Source: Teichococcus aestuarii (GTDB lineage: Bacteria > Pseudomonadota > Alphaproteobacteria > Acetobacterales > Acetobacteraceae). Taken from it: a stretch of DNA of 64,000 nucleotides. The stretch is from assembly GCF_003116135.1 (NCBI RefSeq), contig NZ_PDOA01000002.1, forward strand, positions 372,001-436,000, given 5' to 3'. How positions within the stretch are numbered: the stretch's first letter is position 1; every line of letters begins with the position of its first letter. The notes beneath the pieces are model-generated. The model did no database searches. It had not been told where the DNA came from and worked only from the letters and a program-made list of their open reading frames with translations. Made by a program: the position numbers and the translations under genes. This document shows, in pieces, positions 9,984-20,072 of this stretch.

Positions 9984-11057
9984 ATGTCCGAACCCCACCG
10001 CCCCCGCGTCGCCATCATCCTCTTCAACCTCGGTGGGCCGGACGCGCCGGAAGCGGTCCGGCCCTTCCTGGAGAACCTGTTCACCGACCCCGCCATCCTG
10101 CGGGTGCCGGGCTTCATCCGGCCCTGGCTGGGGAAGTTCATCGCCGCGCGCCGCACCAAGGCGGCCAGCGAGAACTACGCCATCCTCGGTGGCAAGTCCC
10201 CGCTGCGCGAGCTGACGGAGGAGCAGGGCGCCGCGCTGGAGCGGGCCCTGGCGCCGGAGGTGGAGGCGCGCTGCTTCATCGCCATGCGCTACTGGCACCC
10301 CTTCGCCGAGGAGGCGGCGCGGGCGGTGAAGGCGTGGGGCGCGGAGGAGGCGGTGCTGCTGCCGCTCTACCCGCAATTCTCCACCACCACGACCGGCTCC
10401 TCCATGGAGGACTGGCAGGAAGCCTGCGCGAAGGTGGGGCTGGACCTGCCCACCAAGGCGCTGTGCTGCTTCCATTCGGACGAGGATTTCGCCCGCTCCA
10501 CCGCCGCCATGGTGCGCGCGGCCTACGATTCCGCCCGCGCCGAGCTGCCGGAGGGGGTGAGGCTGCGCCTGCTGTTCTCCGCCCACGGCCTGCCGGAGAG
10601 CATCGTCAAGCGCGGCGACCCCTACCAGTGGCAGGTGGAGCGCACGGTGGAGGCGGTGGTGCGCCAGCTCGGCATCGAGGGGCTGGACAGCGGCATCTGC
10701 TACCAGTCCCGCGTCACGCCGCAGAAATGGATCGGCCCCTCGCTGGAGACGGCGCTGGAGCACGCGGCGAAGGACAAGGTGGCGGTGCTGGTCAGCCCCA
10801 TCGCCTTCGTCTCGGAGCATTCCGAGACGCTGGTGGAGCTGGATGTCGAGTACAAGGAGCTGGCCCACAAGCTGCACCTGCCCGGCTATTTCCGCGTGCC
10901 GGCGCAGAACAGCGATGCCGGCTTCATCGATTCGCTGGCCGGGCTGGTGCGGCGGGTGCGCGGCGGCAACCGGGCGCTCTGCTCCTTCGCCGGCGCCCGG
11001 CAATGCCCCAAGGTGCACCGCGACTGCCCGCACGCCCGCGCCCGGGACGCCGCGTGA
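9984..11057 (+). CDS. hemH: Ferrochelatase
   Basis: Inserts Fe(II) into protoporphyrin IX in the last step of haem synthesis. The 357-residue protein has RVAIILFNLGGPDAPEAV at the N-terminus, PLYPQFSTTTTGS, LLFSAHGLPES (with the metal-binding His), CYQSRVTPQKWIGP and VLVSPIAFVSEHSETLVELD, all conserved in ferrochelatases. No ribosome site is obvious before ATG 9984, in keeping with a possibly leaderless transcript. The stop overlaps the next start (TGATG), and hemJ follows one gene later: a compact haem operon. Confidence 0.96.
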   Translation: MSEPHRPRVAIILFNLGGPDAPEAVRPFLENLFTDPAILRVPGFIRPWLGKFIAARRTKAASENYAILGGKSPLRELTEEQGAALERALAPEVEARCFIAMRYWHPFAEEAARAVKAWGAEEAVLLPLYPQFSTTTTGSSMEDWQEACAKVGLDLPTKALCCFHSDEDFARSTAAMVRAAYDSARAELPEGVRLRLLFSAHGLPESIVKRGDPYQWQVERTVEAVVRQLGIEGLDSGICYQSRVTPQKWIGPSLETALEHAAKDKVAVLVSPIAFVSEHSETLVELDVEYKELAHKLHLPGYFRVPAQNSDAGFIDSLAGLVRRVRGGNRALCSFAGARQCPKVHRDCPHARARDAA

Positions 11058-11719
11058 TGCGCGCCGCCGCCTCCCGGCCCGCCGCCATCCTGTTCGACTG
11101 CGATGGCGTGCTGGCCGACAGCGAGGCGCTGGCCGCCATGGTCGTGGCCGAGGAGCTGACGGAGCGCGGCTGGCCGGTCTCGCCCGAGGAATGCCAGCAC
11201 ATCTTCCTCGGCCGCGCCGTGCCGGACATGATGCCGATCATCGAGCAGCGCTTCGGCCCCGTGCCGGATGACTGGCCCGCCCGCATGTCCCGCCGCCTGA
11301 CCGAGCGGATGGCGCGCGACGTGGTGCCGGTGCCGGGCGCCAAGGCCGCCGTGGCGGCGCTGCGCGCGGCGGGGATGACGCTGGCCTGCGCCTCCAACTC
11401 CTCCCGCGCCGAGCTGTCGGCGAAGCTGGGGCGGCTCGACCTGGCGGCGGCCTTCGAGGGGCGCGTCTTCTCCTTCGAGGATGTGGACCGGCCGAAGCCC
11501 TACCCCGACATCTACCGCGCCGCCGCCCTCTCCTGCGGCGCCGCGCCGGAGGATTGCGTGGTGGTGGAGGACAGCCTGCCCGGCATCCGCGCCGGCCGCG
11601 CCGCCGGCTGCCGCGTGCTGGCGCTGGTGTGGGACATGCCGGAGGCGATGCTGCGCGCCCAGGGGGCCGAGCCCTTCCGCCACATGGACGAGCTGCCCGG
11701 CCTGCTGGGAGTCGGCTGA
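11057..11719 (+). CDS. HAD-superfamily phosphatase (phosphoglycolate/beta-PGM type)
   Basis: Predicted Mg-dependent phosphatase or phosphomutase of HAD subfamily IA, 220 residues. Motif I is LFDCDGVLADSE (nucleophile and acid Asp), motif II ACASNSSRAEL, motif III DRPKPYPDIY, motif IV EDSLPGIRAGRAAG. A four-helix cap lies between motifs I and II. It overlaps hemH at the 5' end and hemJ at the 3' end, so it is translated with the haem genes. Whether it has a haem-related role cannot be told; close relatives act on sugar phosphates or phosphoglycolate. Confidence 0.85.
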   Translation: MRAAASRPAAILFDCDGVLADSEALAAMVVAEELTERGWPVSPEECQHIFLGRAVPDMMPIIEQRFGPVPDDWPARMSRRLTERMARDVVPVPGAKAAVAALRAAGMTLACASNSSRAELSAKLGRLDLAAAFEGRVFSFEDVDRPKPYPDIYRAAALSCGAAPEDCVVVEDSLPGIRAGRAAGCRVLALVWDMPEAMLRAQGAEPFRHMDELPGLLGVG

Positions 11720-12171
11720 TGGACCTGGGCTTCCTCGCCGGCTGGTACCCCTGGACCAAGTCGCTGCACCTGCTCTCGGTCTTTGCCTGGATGGCGGGGC
11801 TGTTCTACCTGCCGCGGCTCTATGTCTATCACACCCCCGCCGAGCCCGGCTCGGCGCAGAGCGAGCTGTTCAAGGTGATGGAGCGCCGCCTGCTGCGCGG
11901 CATCATGAACCCGGCGATGATCTCGGCCTGGATCTTCGGCGTGACCCTGGTGCTGACGCCGGGGGTGGTGGACTGGTCGGCCGGGTGGTGGCACGGCAAG
12001 CTGGCCGGGCTGCTGGGCATGACCTGGTTCCATCACCACCTGGCCTATGCCCGGAAGGCGTTCGTCGCCGATGCCCGGCACCGCACCGAGCGCTACTGGC
12101 GCGCCATGAACGAGGTGCCGACGGTGCTGCTGATCCTCATCGTCATCATGGTGATCGTGAAGCCGTTCTGA
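11719..12171 (+). CDS. hemJ: Protoporphyrinogen IX oxidase HemJ
   Basis: Integral membrane enzyme that oxidises protoporphyrinogen IX to protoporphyrin IX, just before ferrochelatase. The 150-residue protein has four hydrophobic helices, the N-terminal WYPWTKSLHLLSVFAWMAGL with conserved His17, YLPRLYVYH, a GKLAG motif with conserved Lys94, and the HHLAY segment. Length is normal for the family (formerly UPF0093). ATG overlaps the stop of the HAD gene. Together with hemH it makes the terminal haem steps one operon. Confidence 0.93.
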   Translation: MDLGFLAGWYPWTKSLHLLSVFAWMAGLFYLPRLYVYHTPAEPGSAQSELFKVMERRLLRGIMNPAMISAWIFGVTLVLTPGVVDWSAGWWHGKLAGLLGMTWFHHHLAYARKAFVADARHRTERYWRAMNEVPTVLLILIVIMVIVKPF

Positions 12172-12244
12172 GGTACCGCCGAGGCGGCGCTGAAAATCGC
12201 CGCCGGCTGCCTTGAAAATCGCGCTGCGTGGTCTACTTTGCCCA

Positions 12245-12273
12245 TTGACGGAGTCCGGCGGGCGAACCTAGCC
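12245..12273 (+). promoter_or_regulatory. Candidate promoter for rho
   Basis: TTGACG (12245-12250), 17 bases, CTAGCC (12268-12273). Transcription from near 12280 would give an untranslated leader of about 180 bases before rho. A long leader is expected for rho genes, which are often autoregulated by attenuation. The rest of the 290-base hemJ-rho spacer shows no gene. Confidence 0.5.
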
Positions 12274-12461
12274 TTCGGCACTTCCCGTCAAGGGCGTTAA
12301 GCGCAGGGTTTCGCCTGTTCTGGCGCCGAGACTCCCTCCCTCCTTATCCGGGACATGGCCGGCCGCGTTCCTCATGCGGCCACGGCTCGCAGGCAGGCCG
12401 CGCTGCCCGCCCTCCGCAGATGTCCCGACTGCTCCCCGCCGGAACGGAATGCGTCCGACCC

Positions 12462-13736
<1,275 letters not shown>

Positions 13737-13850
13737 TTTTTCTGCAAGCTGCCGGTCAGGGCCGGGACGGGATTGCAATGCTGCGCCGGGACGCTCCGGC
13801 CCGGCGTCGCGGCCCGCGCCTCGGCTCCCCTGCGGCAGCCTGACAGAAAG

Positions 13851-13881
13851 GCCCGGGGGAATTCATTCCCCGGGCTTTTTT
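13851..13881 (+). terminator. Intrinsic terminator after rho
   Basis: A long palindrome (GCCCGGGG ... CCCCGGGC with central GAATTCATT) is followed by six T. The core GGGGAATTCATTCCCC is found again, inverted, at 33532-33547, and both copies are preceded by CTGACAGAAA, so it is also a dispersed repeat. Confidence 0.88.
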
Positions 13882-13967
13882 ATGACCTCTGCCCTTCGCG
13901 GACTGCGTGCCTCGCTTCTCCGCCCGTGGCGCTAGGGTGCGCCGGGCCGACAGAAGGGGATGGGCGG

Positions 13968-14726
13968 ATGCAGGGCAGGTCCTGGCAGGGTGTCTCGGTG
14001 GCGGAGTTGGAGCGGGCCTCGCACACGGCCGTGCCGGCGCTGCGCACGGCGTTCGACGGGCCGTTCCTGGTGCGGGCCTTCCTGGGCGGCACGGGGCGCG
14101 CCAACGCGGCCAGCGCCATCGACCCTTCGCAGGATGCCGGGCTTCCGGAGCGGCTGGAGCGTATCGCCGCCGCCTACCGGCGCGTCGGCATGACCCCGCG
14201 CTTCCGCTCCACGCCGCTCGACCCGCCCGGGCTGGAGGAGGCGCTGCTGGAACGCGGCTACCGCGAGGCCGATGCGTCGCTGGTGATGGCGGGGCCGCTG
14301 GCGGGCTTCGCCGCCGAGGACGCCGCGCTGGAGGTGCTGCCGGCACCGACCGAGGAGTGGCTCTCGGTCCTGGCCACGGCGGAATACCAGACGGAGAAGC
14401 GGCGGGCCGAGAAGCTGCAGGCGCCGGCGTTGATGATGGTGCCGGCCGCCTGGCTGCTGCTGCGCGTGGAAGGCCAGGCCGCCGCGGCGGGGCAGGTGGC
14501 GGCCGATGGGCGGCTGCTGGGCTTCTTCGACATCGCCACGGCGCCCGCCTTCCGCCGCCGGGGCATGGCACGCCGGCTGCTGGCCGCCGGCGCGGCCTGG
14601 GGGCAGGCGCAGGGCGCCACCACGGGCTGGCTGCAGGTCTCGGCCACCAACACCGCGGCGCGGGGCCTGTACGAGGCGCTGGGGATGCGGGAGATCTACC
14701 GCTACCGCTACTTCCTGCCCGGCTGA
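13968..14726 (+). CDS. GNAT family N-acetyltransferase
   Basis: 252 residues, unknown substrate. The C-terminal half is the GNAT domain: GRLLGFFDIATAPAFRRRG with RRRGMARRLLAAG for acetyl-CoA binding, then LQVSATNTAARGLYEALGM and the final YRYFLPG. The N-terminal half (SVAELERASHTAVPALRTAF) resembles the helical extension of FR47-like or RimI-like two-part acetyltransferases. ATG 13968 is preceded by GAAGGGGATGGG, a plausible ribosome site. It stands alone after the rho terminator and converges with qor. Confidence 0.8.
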   Translation: MQGRSWQGVSVAELERASHTAVPALRTAFDGPFLVRAFLGGTGRANAASAIDPSQDAGLPERLERIAAAYRRVGMTPRFRSTPLDPPGLEEALLERGYREADASLVMAGPLAGFAAEDAALEVLPAPTEEWLSVLATAEYQTEKRRAEKLQAPALMMVPAAWLLLRVEGQAAAAGQVAADGRLLGFFDIATAPAFRRRGMARRLLAAGAAWGQAQGATTGWLQVSATNTAARGLYEALGMREIYRYRYFLPG

Positions 14727-14763
14727 GCCGCAGGCCGGCCCGCCGGGGCCGGCGGGCTCTGCC

Positions 14764-15741
14764 TCAGGGGATGAACACCGTGCTGCCGGTGGTCCGGCGC
14801 CCTTCCAGGGCGCGGTGCGCCTCGGCCGCATCCTTCAGCGCGTAGGTCTGGTTGACCTCGATCTTCACCGCGCCGGACAGCACGACGGAGAACAGGTCGG
14901 TCGCCGTGGCCACCAGGTCGGCATGCTTGGCGGTGTAGGTGGCCAGCGTCGGGCGCGTCAGGAAGAGCGAGCCCTTGGCGGCGAGGATGCCGATATCGAC
15001 CGGCGGCACGGCGCCCGAGGCATTGCCGTAGGAGACCATCATGCCGAGCGGGGCGAGGCAGTCCAGCGAGGCCATGAAGGTGTCCTTGCCGACGCTGTCA
15101 TAGACCACGGGCAGCATGGCGCCGTTGGTGATCTCCTTCACCCGCGCGGGCAGGTCGTCCTGGCCGGAGATGAGCACGTGCTCGGCGCCGTGGGCGCGGG
15201 CGAGCTCGGCCTTCTCCGGCGTGGAGACGGTGCCGATGACGGTGCAGCCGAGCTGCTTCGCCCACTGGCACATGATCAGCCCGACGCCGCCGGCGGCGGC
15301 ATGCACCAGGATGGTCTCGCCCGCCTTCACGGGGTAGGTGCGGCGCAGCAGGTACTGGGCGGTCATGCCCTGCAGCATCATGCCGGCGGCGGTCTTGTCG
15401 TCGATGCCGTCGGGCAGCTTCACCAGGCGGTCCGCCTTGATGGTGCGGGCCTGGCAGTAGGCGCCGATGGGCGCCATGGCATAGGCCACGCGGTCCCCCA
15501 CCATGAGGCCGGAGACCTCGCTGCCCACCGCCTCGACCACCCCCGCCGCCTCCATGCCCAGCGTGGCGGGGAGGGAGGGGAGCTTGTAGAGGCCGGTGCG
15601 GAAATACACGTCGATGTAGTTCAGGCCCACCGCGCCGTGGCGGACCAGCACCTCGTCGGGCTTTGGCGCGGGGACGGGCACTTCCTCCCACACCATCTTC
15701 TCGGGGCCGCCATGTTCGTGGATGCGGATGGCATGGTTCAT
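14764..15741 (-). CDS. qor: NADPH:quinone oxidoreductase (zeta-crystallin type)
   Basis: Zinc-free medium-chain dehydrogenase that reduces quinones with NADPH. The 325-residue protein has the GroES-like N-domain (GLNYIDVYFRTGLYKLPSLP), no structural or catalytic zinc ligands, the Rossmann motif HAAAGGVGLIMCQWAKQLG, and the QOR segment YDSVGKDTF. Length equals that of E. coli Qor. Its 5' end overlaps the stop of ogt by 4 bases, so the two are co-translated. The exact substrate is inferred from the family. Confidence 0.88.
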   Translation of the reverse strand: MNHAIRIHEHGGPEKMVWEEVPVPAPKPDEVLVRHGAVGLNYIDVYFRTGLYKLPSLPATLGMEAAGVVEAVGSEVSGLMVGDRVAYAMAPIGAYCQARTIKADRLVKLPDGIDDKTAAGMMLQGMTAQYLLRRTYPVKAGETILVHAAAGGVGLIMCQWAKQLGCTVIGTVSTPEKAELARAHGAEHVLISGQDDLPARVKEITNGAMLPVVYDSVGKDTFMASLDCLAPLGMMVSYGNASGAVPPVDIGILAAKGSLFLTRPTLATYTAKHADLVATATDLFSVVLSGAVKIEVNQTYALKDAAEAHRALEGRRTTGSTVFIP

Positions 15742-16226
15742 AGGAGGGTTCCTTGCTGGCGCAGGCTGCGTCGTTCGAGGTCCAGGAGGTAGCGCTTGGT
15801 GGCGGGGCCTTCGCCGCCGGAGTAACCGCCCAGCGCGCCGTTGGCTCCGACCACGCGGTGGCAGGGGATGATGATGGGAATCGGGTTGGCGCCGTTGGCC
15901 TGCCCGACCGCCCGCGCCACGGAGCCGAGGCCGGCGGCCAGGGCGGCGTAGCTGCGCGTCTCGCCGGGCGGGATCTCAGCCAGGGCGGCCCAGACCCTCC
16001 GCTGGAAGGCGCTGCCATGCGGGGCCAGGGGAAGGTCGAAGACCATCCGCTGACCGTCGAAATAGTCCTGGAGCTGGTCGCGCGCGGCGAGGAGGACGGG
16101 GGTTTCCGTCTGGTCCCGGCCACGGCCCCAGTCGAGCGCCACGATCGCCCCATCCTCCTCGGACAGGGTGAGCGCGCCGAGGGGGGAGAGGAGTGAGAGC
16201 TGCGGCATGCGGGTACGATTCGACAC
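15738..16226 (-). CDS. ogt: Methylated-DNA--protein-cysteine methyltransferase
   Basis: Repairs O6-methylguanine by transferring the methyl group to its own cysteine. The 162-residue protein has the helix-turn-helix segment around FQRRVWAALAEIPPGETRSYAALAA and the active-site motif IIIPCHRVVGANGALGGYSGG with acceptor Cys122. An Arg finger region is present (SVARAVGQANGANP). ATG 16226 is used; an ATG six codons on is equally possible. It is the first gene of a two-gene unit with qor. Confidence 0.92.
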   Translation of the reverse strand: MSNRTRMPQLSLLSPLGALTLSEEDGAIVALDWGRGRDQTETPVLLAARDQLQDYFDGQRMVFDLPLAPHGSAFQRRVWAALAEIPPGETRSYAALAAGLGSVARAVGQANGANPIPIIIPCHRVVGANGALGGYSGGEGPATKRYLLDLERRSLRQQGTLL

Positions 16227-16368
16227 GCGTGGGCGGCAGCGTCAAGGGCTGGCTGCACCCGCGCGGCGCCACCGTGACCGGCCCCTTGGCCGACCCCGCC
16301 CGGGCTGCCTAAATGGGCCGGGCGGCGGGGCTTTCTCCCCGGCCGGCAGGCTTCAGGGAATCGCGCCG

Positions 16369-16722
16369 ATGAACGACCTTTCCGATCCGCCCCCCTATTT
16401 CCAGGCGCATGTCTTCGTCTGCTGCAACCGGCGCCCGGATGGGCACCGCCGCGGCTCCTGCGCCGCGCGCGGCAGCGAGAAGCTGAAGGACTACATGAAG
16501 GCCCGCGCCAAGGAGCTTGGCATCCCCGGCATCCGGGTGAACCAGGCCGGGTGCCTCGACCGCTGCGAATTCGGCCCCGCTATCGTCATCTACCCCGAGG
16601 GCGTCTGGTACAAGGCCGAGACCACGGCCGACATCGACGAGATCCTGGCGGCGCATCTGGTCGAGGGCGGCCGCGCCCGCCGCCTGATGCTGATCGAGAA
16701 GGACGTGGTCGCCAAAGGCTGA
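16369..16722 (+). CDS. Thioredoxin-like [2Fe-2S] ferredoxin
   Basis: Small iron-sulfur protein of 117 residues. The conserved cysteines of the thioredoxin-like [2Fe-2S] family are visible: Cys18/Cys19 in HVFVCCNRRPDG, Cys31 in GSCAARG, and Cys62 and Cys66 in AGCLDRCEFGP, followed by VIYPEGVWY. Members near cobalamin or respiratory genes act in electron transfer, but nothing here indicates a partner. It stands alone between divergent ogt and mnmE. ATG 16369 fits the family start; the frame is open upstream. Confidence 0.88.
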   Translation: MNDLSDPPPYFQAHVFVCCNRRPDGHRRGSCAARGSEKLKDYMKARAKELGIPGIRVNQAGCLDRCEFGPAIVIYPEGVWYKAETTADIDEILAAHLVEGGRARRLMLIEKDVVAKG

Positions 16723-16762
16723 CCGCGGGGCCCGGGGCGGCCGTCGCCGCCCCGGCGGAGGT

Positions 16763-16783
16763 CCAGGGGGCGGCGCCCCCTGG
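16763..16783 (+). terminator. Perfect GC palindrome before mnmE
   Basis: CCAGGGGGCG/CGCCCCCTGG forms a 10-bp stem about one base. It lies 40 bases after the ferredoxin stop and 25 bases before mnmE. No T-run follows. It may end the ferredoxin transcript or be a dispersed intergenic palindrome of the kind common in GC-rich proteobacteria. Confidence 0.5.
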
Positions 16784-16808
16784 CCGCGCTTGAAAGATAT
16801 CTGCACCC

Positions 16809-18125
16809 ATGTCCTTCGACACCATCTTCGCCCTGGCGTCCGGCGGCGGCCGCGCGGCCGTCTCGCTGCTGCGCCTCTCCGGCCCCGGCAGCGGCGCCGT
16901 CCTCGACCGGATCGCCGGTGGCCGCCCCGCGCCGCGCCTGGCCAGCCTGCGCCGCCTGCGCCACCCCGAGAGCGCCGAGCTGCTGGACGAGGCGCTGGTG
17001 CTCTGGTTCCCCGGCCCGCGTTCCTACACGGGCGAGGATGCGGCGGAGCTGCACCTGCATGGCGGCCGCGCCGTGCTGGAGGGGGTGACGGCGGCGCTTC
17101 TGGCCTGCGGCGCACGCCCCGCCGAGCCGGGCGAGTTCACCCGCCGCGCCTTCCTCAACGGCCGCATGGACCTGACGGAAGCGGAAGGCATCGCCGACCT
17201 GATTGCCGCCGAGACCGCGGCGCAGCGGCGGCAGGCGCTGCGGCAGGCGGGGGGCGCCCTGGCCGTGCGTTACGCCGGCTGGGCAGAGCGGCTGACGCGG
17301 CTGCTGGCGCACCAGGAGGCGGCCATCGAGTTCGCCGAGGATGGGCTGCCGAACACGCTGGAGGCGGAGGTGCGGCGGGAAGGCGCGGCGCTGGCCGCCG
17401 AGATCGGCGCGCATCTGGCGGATGGCGGACGCGGCGAGCGGCTGCGGGAAGGGCTGTGGGGCGCCATCGTCGGCGCGCCGAATGCCGGGAAGTCCTCGCT
17501 GCTGAACGCGCTGGCGGGGCGGGAGGCGGCCATCGTCTCGGCCCGTGCGGGCACCACGCGGGACATCGTGGAGGTGCGGCTGGAGCTGGGTGGCGTGCCG
17601 GTCTGGCTGGCCGACACCGCCGGGCTGCGCGAGACGCCGGACGAGATCGAGGCTGAGGGGGTGCGCCGCGCCCGGCGGCGGGCGGAGGAGGCGGACCTGC
17701 TGATCGCCGTCTTTGCCGCCGACCAGCCGCCCGATGCGGAGACGCTGGCGCTGCTGGCCCCCGGCACGCTGGTGGTGGCCAACAAGACCGATCTGGCGCC
17801 GGCGCCGGCCGCGATCGGCGGCCAAGCGCCCATCGCCCTCTCGGCGCGGGACGGGGAGGGGCTGGCGGCCTTGCGGGCGGCGCTGGAGGCGGTGGCGGCC
17901 GAGCGGGCCGGGCTTTCCGAGGAAGCCAGCCTGACCCGGCCGCGCCACCGCGCCGCGCTGGGCGAGGCGGCGGCCTGGATCGAGGAGGCCATCCGCGCCC
18001 CCTTGCCGGAACTGGCGGCCGAGGCGCTGCGCGCCGCGCTGCGCGCGCTCGGACGGCTGACCGGACGGGTGGGGGTGGAGGCGGTGCTGGACGTGGTGTT
18101 CGGGGATTTCTGCATCGGCAAGTGA
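16809..18125 (+). CDS. mnmE: tRNA modification GTPase MnmE
   Basis: With MnmG it installs the carboxymethylaminomethyl group on U34 of certain tRNAs. The 438-residue protein has the folate-binding N-domain (GEFTRRAFLNGRMDLTEAEG), a G domain with P-loop GAPNAGKS (222-229), DTAG (269-272) and NKTD (325-328), and the C-terminal CIGK motif with the essential Cys. ATG 16809 agrees with the family. mnmG follows 71 bases later, then rsmG and parAB, the conserved order near many origins. Confidence 0.97.
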   Translation: MSFDTIFALASGGGRAAVSLLRLSGPGSGAVLDRIAGGRPAPRLASLRRLRHPESAELLDEALVLWFPGPRSYTGEDAAELHLHGGRAVLEGVTAALLACGARPAEPGEFTRRAFLNGRMDLTEAEGIADLIAAETAAQRRQALRQAGGALAVRYAGWAERLTRLLAHQEAAIEFAEDGLPNTLEAEVRREGAALAAEIGAHLADGGRGERLREGLWGAIVGAPNAGKSSLLNALAGREAAIVSARAGTTRDIVEVRLELGGVPVWLADTAGLRETPDEIEAEGVRRARRRAEEADLLIAVFAADQPPDAETLALLAPGTLVVANKTDLAPAPAAIGGQAPIALSARDGEGLAALRAALEAVAAERAGLSEEASLTRPRHRAALGEAAAWIEEAIRAPLPELAAEALRAALRALGRLTGRVGVEAVLDVVFGDFCIGK

Positions 18126-18196
18126 GGCTGCCGGCCGCGCAGCTTTTTGCAGCCGCCTCGCCCGGCGCCGGCCACTTCCTGCTATAGGGTGCCGCC

Positions 18197-20068
18197 ATGC
18201 GCGAGAATTCCTTCGATGTGGTGGTGGTGGGCGGCGGCCATGCCGGCACCGAGGCCGCCGCGGCCGCCGCCCGCTGCGGCGCCCGCACGCTGCTGCTGAC
18301 CCACAAGCTTGAGACCCTGGGCGAGATGTCCTGCAACCCCGCCATCGGCGGGGTGGGGAAGGGACACCTGGTGCGCGAGGTGGATGCGCTGGACGGGCTG
18401 ATCGGCCGTGCCGCCGATGCCGCCGGCATCCACTTCAAGCTGCTCAACCGCAGCAAGGGGCCGGCGGTGCGTGGGCCGCGCGCCCAGGCGGACCGGGCGC
18501 TCTACCGCCGGGCCATCCAGGCGCTGCTGGCGGCGCAGCCGGGCCTGACCATCCGCGCCGTGGCGGCGGAAGGGATGGAGCGTGATGCCGCCGGGCGCGT
18601 CGTGGCGGTGCTGACCGCCGATGGCGCGCGCATCGCCTGCGGCGCGCTGGTCATCACCGCCGGCACCTTCCTGCGCGGGGAGATCCACATCGGCGAGACG
18701 CGCATCCCGGCGGGGCGGGTGGGGGATGCCCCCTCGGTCGGGCTGGCGGTGGCGCTGGAGGCGCTGGGCCTGCCGATGCGCCGGCTGAAGACCGGCACGC
18801 CGCCACGGCTGGACGGCCGCAGCATCGACTGGGCAGGCCTCGAGATGCAGCCGGGCGATGCCGAGCCGGAGCCGCTTTCCTGGATGACGGAGCGCATCGG
18901 CAACCCGCAGGTGGAATGCGGCATCACCGCCACCACGCCGATGGGTCATGCGCTGATCCGCGCCAACCTGCACCGGGCGCCGATCCATTCCGGGCAGATC
19001 CAGGGGGTGGGGCCGCGCTACTGCCCCTCGATCGAGGACAAGGTGGTGCGCTTCGCCGAGCGGGAGCGGCACCAGATCTTCCTGGAGCCGGAGGGGCTGG
19101 ACGACCCGACCATCTACCCGAACGGCATCTCCACCAGCCTGCCCGAGGATGTGCAGCGCGTCTTCCTGGCCACCATCCCCGGGCTGGAGAAGGCGGTGGT
19201 GCTGCGCCCGGGCTATGCCATCGAGTACGACCATGTGGATCCGCGCGCCCTGCGCCCGACGCTGGAACTGCGCGACGTGCCAGGGCTGTTCCTGGCGGGG
19301 CAGATCAACGGCACCACCGGCTATGAGGAGGCGGCGGCGCAGGGGCTGCTAGCCGGCCTCAACGCGGCGGCGCTGGCGGGCGGCATGGCGGAGGAGCGGG
19401 TGCTGGCCCGCACCGAGGCCTATCTTGGCGTGATGGTGGACGACCTCGTGCTGCAGGGCGTCAGCGAGCCCTACCGGATGCTGACGGCGCGCTCCGAGCA
19501 CCGGCTGGCGCTGCGGGCCGACAATGCCGGGCTGCGCCTGACCGCCAAGGGCATCGGCTGGGGCGTGGTGGGGCCGGAGCGCGCCGCCCGCTTCCGCGCC
19601 TTCGAGGCGGCGGTGGCCGAGGCCCTGGCGCGGGCCCGGACCGAGGGCGGCAGCCCGGCGGCGCTGAAGGCGGCCGGCATCGCCATCAACCAGGATGGCC
19701 GTTGGCGCAGCCTGCTGGAGGTGCTGGCCCTGCCGGAGGTCGCGGCCGGGGCGGTGGATGCGGTCTTCCCCTGGCTGCGGGACCTTCCGCCGGGCGTGCG
19801 GGCCCAGGTGGAGGCAGAGGCGCTCTACGCCCCCTACCTGCAGCGCCAAGCCGCCGAGCTGCGGCTGCTGGAGAAGGAGGAGCGCACCGCCATCCCGCGC
19901 GGCATGGATTTCTCCGCTATTCCCGGCCTCTCCAATGAGATGCGTCAGCGGCTGATCGTGGCGCAGCCCGCCACGCTGGGCGGCGCCGGGCGTGTGGCCG
20001 GCATCACCCCTGCGGCGCTCGCGGCGCTTGCCGTGCATCTGCGCCGCCAGACGGAGCGTTTCACGTGA
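18197..20068 (+). CDS. mnmG: tRNA uridine 5-carboxymethylaminomethyl modification enzyme MnmG
   Basis: FAD enzyme partner of MnmE. The 623-residue protein has the FAD motif [14 protein letters not shown] at the N-terminus, [20 protein letters not shown], the signature [34 protein letters not shown] and the C-terminal helical domain ([10 protein letters not shown]-type region, here [12 protein letters not shown]). An extended -10-like TGCTATAG lies at 18180-18187, very close to the ATG. The last codons and the TGA stop (20066-20068) lie inside a perfect parS site, and the next gene starts within it as well. Confidence 0.97.
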   Translation: MRENSFDVVVVGGGHAGTEAAAAAARCGARTLLLTHKLETLGEMSCNPAIGGVGKGHLVREVDALDGLIGRAADAAGIHFKLLNRSKGPAVRGPRAQADRALYRRAIQALLAAQPGLTIRAVAAEGMERDAAGRVVAVLTADGARIACGALVITAGTFLRGEIHIGETRIPAGRVGDAPSVGLAVALEALGLPMRRLKTGTPPRLDGRSIDWAGLEMQPGDAEPEPLSWMTERIGNPQVECGITATTPMGHALIRANLHRAPIHSGQIQGVGPRYCPSIEDKVVRFAERERHQIFLEPEGLDDPTIYPNGISTSLPEDVQRVFLATIPGLEKAVVLRPGYAIEYDHVDPRALRPTLELRDVPGLFLAGQINGTTGYEEAAAQGLLAGLNAAALAGGMAEERVLARTEAYLGVMVDDLVLQGVSEPYRMLTARSEHRLALRADNAGLRLTAKGIGWGVVGPERAARFRAFEAAVAEALARARTEGGSPAALKAAGIAINQDGRWRSLLEVLALPEVAAGAVDAVFPWLRDLPPGVRAQVEAEALYAPYLQRQAAELRLLEKEERTAIPRGMDFSAIPGLSNEMRQRLIVAQPATLGGAGRVAGITPAALAALAVHLRRQTERFT

Positions 20069-20072
20069 AACA
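20057..20072. promoter_or_regulatory. parS: parS centromere site 1
   Basis: The 14-base core GTTTCACGTGAAAC is a perfect parS palindrome. It contains the mnmG stop codon and the rsmG GTG start codon. ParB nucleates here and spreads; the parAB genes begin about 600 bases downstream. Confidence 0.92.
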
